DNA from: Paulinella micropora
Taxonomy: Eukaryota > Cercozoa > Imbricatea > Euglyphida > Paulinellidae
Direction of reading: 5' to 3'
DNA: 64,000 nt
NCBI GenBank assembly: GCA_019918135.1
Contig: WBZZ01001156.1
Span: 1 to 64,000, forward strand
The notes beneath the pieces were generated by a model. The model saw only the letters and a program-made list of their open reading frames with translations, ran no database searches and was not told the origin of the DNA. This document shows positions 28,324-37,549 of the stretch, one piece after another. Within the stretch, counting starts at the first letter, position 1; every line of letters begins with the position of its first letter. Made by a program: the position numbers and the translations under genes.

Positions 28324-30787
28324 ATGCAAAAAAATATGAACATCGATGTTAAGAATGCCTTGGACACGAAATTCTTGACAAAGGGAGAACGGTTTAATTC
28401 AAATAAGCTATCTTATATAGTCAATAATTTTGAAGATATCAAAAAACAATTGGTATGGAAGGAACGATATGATGAAGTCGACCCTTTTACTCTATTAAAG
28501 AAGTATCTTCAAAATTCTCTCAATGACAAGATAGTTGTCACTTATAGACAAAATGATGGTAAAGGCAGATTTTGCGCCGTTGGGTCATTATCACTTCAGA
28601 ACATTCCGAGAAAAATACGGAACACCATAGCACATGATTATTATGTGGACATTGATATGGTTAATGCGCACCCCGTTATTCTGCTACATTTATGCTAAAA
28701 GCTTAATTTTGAGTGTAAGTATTTGAAATCGTATGTGAAAAATAGACAAGGCTATTAATACACTAACGAAACTTACAACAATTGAAGAAGGTAAGGAAGT
28801 AGCCGTAGATAGAGACAAGGCCAAACAGGTTTATCTGGCACTTATCAATGATGGCAATAAAGATTATAACTCTTTAACGAAAAAGACAAAATTCCTGACC
28901 AATTTCAAACAAGAAATGATAACTTTACACACTCAATTTGCAAATACTTATTTGGAAGACTTTGAACGGATTAAACAAAAGAGAATAGCTAAGGGTGATA
29001 ATTTCAACCATCAAGCCAGTTTCATGAATACCCTTCTATGCGATATGAAGAATAATATCTTACAAGCGATGATTTCGTATTTTGGAAATCCTGAAACCTG
29101 TGTGCTATGTTTTGACGGAATAATGTTAGAAAAAAAAGAATATGATTTGGTTGGATGTTCCAAATTCATTAAAGATACATTAAATATTGATATGGTCCTT
29201 AAAATAAAAGATATGGACGATTGCTTAACAATCCCGAATGATGTAGCGACATTTGAATATCCAAGCCTTAAATACTTTGGCGATATAGATAATGTATATG
29301 TTGAAGATTGTGGTCCGAATGTAGCAAGTCTAGAAAGATTAAATGAATGGTTAAAATCTATAAATATCGTGACTAGAGGTGGTGGACAATGCGCAATGAC
29401 ATTGAACCTTGATATTGACGAAGAAACGGGAGAAAGGACCGAATATTATGTACAGGTTGATGTGGGAACAATGAAATCTTCATTAGATTATGAATGTTTT
29501 GTAATCAACCCCGAATACATAAAAGAACTCAGTGAATGTAAAGAAACGAAGAAATTACCAAGTGCAAAACAGTGGTTATACACTCAATTTGGAAATGATT
29601 TCGTCCATAATCAGATATTTAAACGGAATGTAAAACGGTATGATGATTTTATGTTTTACCCGTATCTAAAACGAGTAGGAGTGCCGAATAAGTATTCAAA
29701 TAAATTGAACTTATTTATGGGCTTCCCGTTAGATAATGTACCATTTGATAGTGTTTCAACAAAATACAACTTTGAGGAAAGCAATTTGTATAAACATTTG
29801 AAAACAGACTTCTTTACTGAAGGCGAAGGGGAATACAATAACTTCTTAGACCACGTAGCGGACATGATTCAAATGCCAAATAAGAACCGCGGTATAGGCC
29901 ATTTATTCTATTCCGTTCAGGGGACTGGTAAAGGGTTGTTGTCAAAGTTTATGGAGCGACTTCTTGGAACACAAAATCATGTAGTTATTAAAGATTTTAA
30001 TCGCTACATGGAAAAGTTTAATGTAGCGTATTCCAATAAAATATTGAAAGTGTTTGAAGAACTCCCAGAGAAAGGAGGAGCCTTTACAAATAGCGATCGT
30101 CTTAAAAGTCAAATAGACCAAAAAGATGAGATAGTGGAACCTAAGGGGAGTAAGCAATACAAAGTGAAACATTTCTCCAGATATTGGTTTTATACTAACA
30201 ACGAAAACACACTATACATAGAAGGCAGTGATAGACGATATTCCTTACACAGATTAAGTGGAGCACATGCTGATGATAAGGATTATCTTAAACCAATATT
30301 TGACGAAATAAGTAATGATGATTTCATGAGATGTGCCTTTGAATATTTTGCTATAAGAAAGTATGAGGAGATTAATGTTATGACCGCGTATAAAACTCAA
30401 TACAAGACCGAACAAAAAATGCGCAATCTTCCAAAGGGTATTAAATTCATGATTGAATTTATTGAAGCAAAATTTGAAAAAGTTGAAAATAGAGAAATTA
30501 AGATGGATGCACAATATCTGTGTGATAAATATAAATCATGGTGTTCAGATAGTGGAATTACGTATCATAAAGGCGCTTTCTATACTCAACTCAAACATGT
30601 GGGGGTTGATAAACCAAAACAATGTGGAGGTAAAAACAACAGAAAATACAGGTTTTCTATTAATATACAATCAATCAGAGATAGCATAAGGGAATACATA
30701 AAGGACGACACATTTGATTTTGATTTTGGTTCAGGAGTTGATGAAGAAGGAGATGAGTATAGTGAAGAATTTCAATATTGGAAATAA
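28324..30787 (+). pseudogene. Primase/polymerase-SF3 helicase, element B, broken near the N-terminus
   Basis: This would start replication and unwind DNA. The N-terminal region has YYVDIDMVNAHPVIL and, in another frame, VLCFDGIMLEK, which fit motifs A and C of the TVpol-type polymerase fused to helicases in virophages and PLVs. The C-terminal half is a D5-type SF3 helicase: Walker A SVQGTGKGLLSKF, Walker B ILKVFEELPEK, motif C FYTNNEN, then SDRRYSLHRL. A TAA at 28696 and a frameshift near 28757 break the N-terminal part; 28916-30787 is open. This gene replaces PolB in element B. Confidence 0.82.
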
Positions 30788-30830
30788 ATAATATAAAACG
30801 GATTTTTTTTTGTTGTGCTTATATATAACA

Positions 30831-31264
30831 TGTCATCAACTAAAAAAGATTATCTGAGCCAAATAGAAAAATAGACTCATTTAAGTAGTGATATAAAACT
30901 GCCAACAAGCAAATCGCTTAAAACTGACATAATCGCATTTTATGAAAAATATAGACCAGAACCAAGATCAGAAGGTGATACAGCGGATGCTACCGCCGTA
31001 GACGGTAATGTTGAAGTTGTATTGCCTTCTTCCGATACGATGAAAAAATTCTTTGACGAAGAACCAGAAACGACAGAAGAATTTACGCCTTTTAAAGAAA
31101 GTGATTTGAAGGAGACTGGTATTACCGAAATCAAGACCAATGTAGGAGAAGAACTGGCGAAAAAAGAATTACCAGTTTTGGAAGCATCCACACCACCAAA
31201 GGAAAAGAAAACACAGATTAAAGCAAAGCGGAATCCGCCCGAGAGCGGGTTTTTTTTGCTATGA
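30831..31264 (+). pseudogene. Counterpart of the 19307-19753 protein, with nonsense codon
   Basis: Starts MSSTKKDYLSQIEK, then has TAG at 30873-30875 where the element A homologue has Trp. After it come SLKTDIIAFYEKYRPE, an acidic middle, TPFKESDLKETGITEIK and a basic tail. The last codons run through a small GC hairpin and T-run (31238-31257). It is on the plus strand here, whereas its homologue in A is on the minus strand. Confidence 0.6.
31235..31257 (+). terminator. Intrinsic-terminator-like hairpin and T-run
   Basis: ccgcccgagagcggg followed by eight T, overlapping the last codons of the preceding gene. The form is that of a factor-independent terminator. Hairpins at transcript ends are known in Mimivirus, so a similar role is possible but unproven. 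Confidence 0.4.
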
Positions 31265-31314
31265 AATAATAACGGCACATTTGAAAGTATCAAAAGACCC
31301 GTTTAACTTCTTGT

Positions 31315-31515
31315 ATGAAAGTGGAAGACCGCACCATATTACAGGAAGATATGAAGAAATGGCACGAGAGTAGATACGGACATATATCACCAGACCAACG
31401 TCCTATTCTTAAATATGGTAAGTTAGATTATAAGACATTTTTCCGCGATGTTTTATCTCAACACGAGGGCAAACTCACGACACTAAAAGATATGTATGAC
31501 AGGTTTCATGTGTAA
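31315..31515 (+). CDS. Small hypothetical protein, element B
   Basis: The 66-aa product (MKVEDRTILQEDMKKWHESR, ending DMYDRFHV) is charged and helical. Its end overlaps the end of the convergent gene at 31506-32132 by 10 bp. No homologue is seen elsewhere in the window and function is unknown. Confidence 0.45.
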   Translation: MKVEDRTILQEDMKKWHESRYGHISPDQRPILKYGKLDYKTFFRDVLSQHEGKLTTLKDMYDRFHV

Positions 31516-32132
31516 GCCGCAGTTAGTGCTATGTCTCTCATCACATCAATATTAAAATATGATGGTTTAAAAGATACATAATCCGCAGATGCCGTTTTAT
31601 AATATACTTCCAATGTTATTGGAGCATCTGTCGCATGTGTCAATAAAACCTCATTAGTCGTATTTCCAGAAATTCGATTGTTGTATTATTGGTGGTATCC
31701 GCGGGATTTGGACAAGTCATTAACCATATCATTTTCATTTGAACTCCAAATCTTTGAATTAGCCATATACAATCAAAAGACTTATACTCAATGGCGGTTG
31801 TATAATTTAGCACTTCGCTGTAAAAGTCATCAACATTTGATCCGTCCGTTTTATGAAACCAGAACTGAAAAGTTCCTATTCCAGACGGGGCGGGCAAATT
31901 CAAAGACCCGCGAAAAGCAACTTTAATGAAAACCATATCCTAAATTAGATATTGTTTTGCTACCATAACCGCCCGTGCAAAGAGTAGTGAATGTGGAACT
32001 TTCCATCCACGACCTAAGATCAAGGCCAACATAAGCATTTTGAATGTTTCTTGTTAATGTCGGGGTAGCAGTGATTGTAATAGTTTTAGTATCTATTGAC
32101 TGCTGTTCTTGCGATCGGCCGAATATATTCAT
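31506..32132 (-). pseudogene. Hypothetical virion-type protein, element B, frameshifted
   Basis: Starts MNIFGRSQEQ and continues ATPTLTRNIQNAYVGLDLRS; a second frame (31640-31936) has GTFQFWFHKTDGSNVDDFYSE; a third ends DVMRDIALTAAYT at the stop. At least two frame changes are needed, near 31930 and 31660. The start resembles MNLFGQS of the structural gene at 45135-46359, which hints at a related N-terminal tag. It is divergent from the fibre gene, with 47 AT-rich bp between the starts. Confidence 0.5.
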
Positions 32133-32179
32133 ATTTTTTAAACTATATATTCTACAATATAAAATAATAGAATTAAAAT

Positions 32180-35100
32180 ATGAACCATTTAGGAAATCCG
32201 TGGGCATATCACTATTACGGCTCTGTGATAATAGACGAGGATTTAGAAGTTGATGGAGTATTATATGGCGATCATATTGAAGCAAACTCAATACAAGCAA
32301 AAACGGATGACATATCAATATCGTCGCGAAATAATAACTCTTCTTTGTTGATATCTGATACTGGTTATGTGTCAATTAATAACGAATACGACTTACCAAT
32401 AGCGGATGGCACGGCTAATCAAGTATTAAAAACGGACGGGTTGGGCAATACTTCATTTGCTACATTAAATTCAAGTTATATAAGCGACTTTGAACTAGAT
32501 AAATTAACGGATGTAGTCATTACAGCACCAATCGCAATGAATAGTTATCTCACATATAACTCAATAAACTGGGTAAATAAAACTTTTCCAATAAATGTTG
32601 ATGAATTCGGCAACATTAATATGGGCGGTAATTTGAATATAACAGGAGTTAATTTATTAATTACGAAAGATGTTGATACTTGGATATCTGAGCACGAAGA
32701 CAATAATGATAAAGTGTCCGCGGATGGTTCAATTAATACACACAGCGATGTGTTAATTACAGGCACACCCGCCGATAACCAACTGCTCATTTATAGCACA
32801 GGGCAATGGAGAAACACAAACTCACCTTTTCTTAGATTGGATGGTCTCGCTATGATGTTTGGAAATTTAAATATGGGAGGATTTAACATAACAAATGTCG
32901 GTAATGTCGATGGTATTGATGTTTCTGTTCTTGATACTTCGGTGCTTAAAATAACAGGAGACCAAACCATAGCAGGAATTAAAACATTCAGCAGTATAAT
33001 AAATGCTAGTGCGGGGATTGATGCGAAAAGACAAAACATAATAAATGTAAATTTACTAAATGACAAAGGTGTTGATGAATGGATATTTGAGCATAATGAT
33101 AATAATAATAAGGTGTCAGCGAGTGGAAGTATAGATAGCCACAGCGATGTGACAATAACAGGCTTTCCAGCAGATAACCAACTGATTATGTATAGCACGG
33201 GACAATGGAGAAACACCACACCACCCTTTCTTAGATTAGACGGAACTGCTAGTATGATGGGAGGACTAAATATGAATGGTTATGCTATTTCGGGGGCGTC
33301 TACGTATAATGGAATTAATCTCGCAAATCTCGCAGTTGATGGTTCAGTGGTCAAACTAACAGGAGACCAAACCATAGGAGGAATTAAGACATTCAGCAGT
33401 ATAATAAATGCTAGTGCGGGGATTGATATGAAAAGCCAAAGCATAACAAATGTGAATTTGGTTGATGGTGTGGATGTTTCTACTCTTGACACTTCGGTCA
33501 TTAAACTAACAGGAGACCAAACCATAGCAGGGAATAAAAAATTTACATCAACTTTAGAAGTAAGTGGTTCGTCCAATCCTACTACTTTTGATGGTATTGG
33601 CAAGCCTTTGATACAAAAATAGGAATGATTGCAGCACAAAAAACAGCAACAGCGACTTGGTATCCGATACAAATAACGGGTTCGTATGTTGAGTTATATT
33701 CGGGTAATACTTTAATTATAACCGCAACTGACACTACACTATCTTTGAATAACAACAAAATAACAAACTTAGCCACACCATCAGCAACAACGGACGGAGC
33801 AAATAAAAGTTATGTGGATACATTAGACGGGCAAAATGTGAAACTAACAGGAAACCAAACCATAGCAGGAATTAAGACATTTAGCAGTGGTGTTGAAATA
33901 ACGGGAAATTCAATCAATTCAACAACAAAGGGCACATTTATCGTTTTCAATTCTACCAGTAATATCGGGTCAATTGCTAGTTTGGATATGAAAACTGCGA
34001 CATATTACAACTTTGAAATTTCTGCGAAAAAAAGTTTTATTATTGACGGGACGATTGTCGGTTGGGTAAATGCTTCGGGGCTAGATTGTAATAGTAGTAA
34101 AATAGCCAACCTTGGAACTCCGACATTAGCGACAGACGGAGCGACAAAAGGGTATGCGGACACATTGGACGGGCAAAATGTAAAACTAACAACAGACCAA
34201 ACCATAACAGGAAGTAAAACATTTAATGGAGCGAGCACTACAATAAAATATCTAACTTTAACGAACAATGCCGATTTTAATAATCAAACTATCACTAATG
34301 GCGGAAATATAACATATAATGGGGCGAGGATATTAAACCAAATGGAGGAGATATATTCTTTTCACAGACATCAGGAGATTATCAGTATTTCTTATTTACT
34401 CTAAATACTGCTACAAGCGGAACCGCAGACCAAAGAGGTTATGTATTTACGAATGTAGCATTTGATGTAAAAGGGGCGGGACTTTATATTTCAAAACTTT
34501 TGGATAATAAAAGTGCTTCGTCTGACATTGTCCGTTTTAACAATGCTGGCGGTATGCGTTTTTATGGAGCCTTAGATATGAACTCAAATAATTTAACAAA
34601 TGGCGGAACAATAACGGGAACTACATTAACGGCAACTGCTGGCATGACTACAACAACATTAACAACGAGCGACAAAATAACAACAGCATCAGGCAAACCA
34701 ATAATCATAGGCAATACAACAAAAGGAGTAGGAGCAACTGGTGGCTTAGAGTTATATGGAACTGCGAGCGACCCGCGGGGCCACATATACAGGCAATAAC
34801 AACAGCAGACATCCATCCAGTTTTTCAAATGTGGAATTATGCTCATAATGATATTACGTTAGGTTTTGATGCTTATGTGTCGGGAGGGGCATGGAAATCA
34901 TCTTCTGCGACATGTAACTTTTTAATACAAAAAAGCACTAATCTTATTTTCTATTACAAATCATGAGCAACGGTGGGGAATACTGTATCGTTTAATGTCG
35001 CGATGGACATCAGTGGTACAACGGGATTACTAACGGCAAATGCGGGTATATCAACAACCACATTAACAACAAGCGACAAAATAACAACAGCAACAGGTAA

Positions 35101-36006
35101 GCCGATAATAATAGGCAATACAACGAAATCAGCAAATGGAGCGACGGGTGGATTAGAATTGTATGGAACGGCGGGTAATATGGGAGGGCCACACTTACAG
35201 GCAATAACGACGGCGGATGCTTATCCAACATTTCAATTATTGAACTGGGCACACGACAATATCAATTTATATTTTGATTGTTATTTTGATGGCACGAACA
35301 TATTATCTTCAAACACATCATCAAATTTCCAAATAGCGAAATACTCAAACAAACTCAGTTTTAATTACAAAAATGGAGGAACACTTGGTCAATCTATAAC
35401 AATGACTGAGGCAATGAACATTAATACGTCGGGAGATTTAAGCATCACAACGGCATCCAGCGGATTTTTAACATTAAGAAAAAGACCAAGTTCTACCTAC
35501 GACCCACAAATATTTATGAAATCAGGAGGTTATTCAAATTATGGAGTGGTTTGTGCTTCAACTGGCATACTTCATGCTTGGACTACTTCAAACTCATCAA
35601 GTGAGCCGTCAGGCAGTTGTAATTATGTTCCACTTAATGGTGCTTGGACAAACTCATCGGACAGGAGACTAAAATCAGATATTAAAACATTAGACTGCGG
35701 GGATTGTTGTGAGAAACTAATGAAAATAAATTGCTGTTCATATTATTGAAAGCAGACGAAAAGAAAGAACAAAAGAACCACGGATTTATTGCTAATGAAG
35801 TTAAAAAAATATTTCCAGAGTTTGTATCCGAAAGTGGAATAAAAGCGGACGATGGAGATGGCTACCTTGAAGGCATAACATATACAAGTTTTATACCTAT
35901 ATTAGTCAGTGCTTTTCAACACATGGCGGAAAAGGTAGTTAATTTAGAAAAAGAAAATAATAATCTCATGAATATACTACAAGAAATTAGAGAAAATGTC
36001 AAATAA
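32180..36006 (+). pseudogene. Trimeric fibre protein with S74 chaperone, element B, frameshifted
   Basis: The N-terminal 100 residues (NHLGNPWAYHYYGSVIIDED) are unlike those of the A and C fibres, as expected for a different virion anchor. From ITAPIAMNSYLTYNSINWVN onward the shaft is almost the same as in A, with LTGDQTIAG repeats. The C-terminus is SDRRLKSDIKTL followed in another frame by HGFIANEVKKIFPEF and a short coiled coil: an S74-type chaperone, but a different subtype from A. Breaks occur near 33600, 34342, 34790, 34970 and 35745. Confidence 0.85.
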
Positions 36007-36352
36007 TACGACTAGACTTCACAGACCACCACCTATTATGGATATGGACGGCGAACTAACTCCAGAATTAAAGTCCCGTGTTCTTGAAGTAGAACTAAAA
36101 AATGAGGAACGGAAGCAGGAGCATGAATACACCGATAGTTGGGACTGCTGTTGTATGACAAAAAAAACGGATAGCAGATTAATTAAATACTTATTTCAAA
36201 TGGCGATCATAATAGCAATAATCGCATTAGCGATCGTAAAACTTTCTAATCATAATCTTGATTGTAATCAAACTAATGTGTATGTGGGGCTCATTTCGTT
36301 GATGGTAGGTATCGTTTTACCCTCTCCAAGTTCTGGGGGTAGTAAGAAGTAA
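35996..36352 (+). CDS. Small membrane protein, element B
   Basis: The 118-aa product starts MSNNTTRLHRPPPIMDMDGE and has ELTPELKSRVLEVELK, CCC and two hydrophobic segments (MAIIIAIIALAIV and VGLISLMVGIVLP). It overlaps the fibre end by 11 bp exactly as in element A, which suggests the pair moved together. Intact. Confidence 0.75.
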   Translation: MSNNTTRLHRPPPIMDMDGELTPELKSRVLEVELKNEERKQEHEYTDSWDCCCMTKKTDSRLIKYLFQMAIIIAIIALAIVKLSNHNLDCNQTNVYVGLISLMVGIVLPSPSSGGSKK

Positions 36353-36353
36353 A

Positions 36354-37011
36354 TTAAAAACCAAAAACAGATAAACCGAGCATATTGTCGTAGTGTATTT
36401 GACTTTTAAGATGTTTCTGTAAATTATCTTTTCTAAACGAATTGCCACATGAACATTTGATTATGGTTGAACAACGTATTTTAGTTTTTTCAATAAGATT
36501 CTCTCTATTTTGCTCATAATATTCTTTGTGTTTTTTATCTATGCGCTCTTTGTTTCGTTCGTAACGTTCTTTACCTCGTTGTGATACATAATCTTTATTT
36601 TTTTCATACCAGTTTCGCTCTTTTTGTGATACATTCTCTTTGTTTAATTCTCTATATTCTTTTATTTTTTGCGTCAAATATTCTTTATTTTCTTCATAAT
36701 ATTCTTTGTTGGTTCTACCTGCTATTCTTTATTTATACATTTGTCTTTTTTCTAATCCATTCTCCTTCTCGTTTCCTCAATTGATTTACGTTTTCACACT
36801 GATATTCTTCAATCAATTCAACGAAGGCATCATCATATTTGACGATTTCAAAAGAAGAAACATAATCGCATTTACCATTCATCCATCTTTTATAAACAAT
36901 TTTATGAGCATAAAGTCTTTTGTATAATGGTTGAGTGGTTGAACCAATATACACCTGATCCGTTTGATACGACCTGATAGCATATATTTTACCTTGTTTA
37001 TAATCTAGCAT
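36354..37011 (-). pseudogene. GIY-YIG endonuclease with zinc finger, element B, frameshifted
   Basis: The N-terminal frame (36733-37011) has GKIYAIRSYQTDQVYIGSTT and Glu residues of the GIY-YIG core. The second frame (36354-36700) has repeated NKE-Y-YEENKE helices and ends with CSCGNSFRKDNLQKHLKSQIH, a zinc finger. A break near 36715 separates them. The domain order matches the intact gene of element A at 24305-24958, but the sequences are quite diverged. Confidence 0.75.
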
Positions 37012-37044
37012 CCTTTTATATCGTTTATTCTCGTTATCCTTAAA

Positions 37045-37296
37045 TCACAAATTACCACATTCATATATATGTGTCATATACCATCGATTATCACCCGCGC
37101 ACATTAAAGGCAGTGCCTCATCAAAACTACGACACATATTATTTCCGTTATTTATGAAAACACACTTAAACCCAGTATCTACCCCTTGCTTTATACAATA
37201 AGCACACGATTCATTCTTTTTTTCTGAGTATCGCGAGTAAAAGTCGCAGGCAGTCCGCGATATAGCAGAACACACAAATAATAATATTAATAACAT
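37045..37296 (-). CDS. Secreted Cys-rich protein, element B
   Basis: The 83-aa product has an N-terminal signal peptide (MLLILLFVCSAIS) and a mature part starting RTACDFYSR with Cys spacing CDFY...CAYC...KC...C...C...EC. It is intact and homologous to the genes at 11881 and 57492. A secreted or virion-surface protein with disulphides is likely; its role is unknown. Confidence 0.7.
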   Translation of the reverse strand: MLLILLFVCSAISRTACDFYSRYSEKKNESCAYCIKQGVDTGFKCVFINNGNNMCRSFDEALPLMCAGDNRWYMTHIYECGNL

Positions 37297-37300
37297 ATAT

Positions 37301-37525
37301 TTAACTCCCGCTTTTTCCCTCTTCTTTAATTATATTATTATAAATTGCTTCTCGTTGCTTATCTGATAGCGGTAATCTATAAAGGATATTTTCAGGTTTT
37401 CTGAAAATGTTGGGGTTTCTATTCACTAAGTTCTGAGTGATGCGGATTTGGTCAATTTCCTTTCCTAGCCTTTCCAACTCTTCAAGTTGTTGCTCGTCTT
37501 TGCTTTTTTCTTTTTTATTTTCCAT
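37301..37525 (-). CDS. Small charged hypothetical protein, element B
   Basis: The 74-aa product begins MENKKEKSKDEQQLEELERL (coiled-coil-like) and ends KEEGKSGS. It lies between the Cys-rich gene and the divergent large gene at 37550, with 24 bp between starts. No family is recognised. Confidence 0.5.
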   Translation of the reverse strand: MENKKEKSKDEQQLEELERLGKEIDQIRITQNLVNRNPNIFRKPENILYRLPLSDKQREAIYNNIIKEEGKSGS

Positions 37526-37549
37526 CCTATATTATAGTGGATATAAAAA

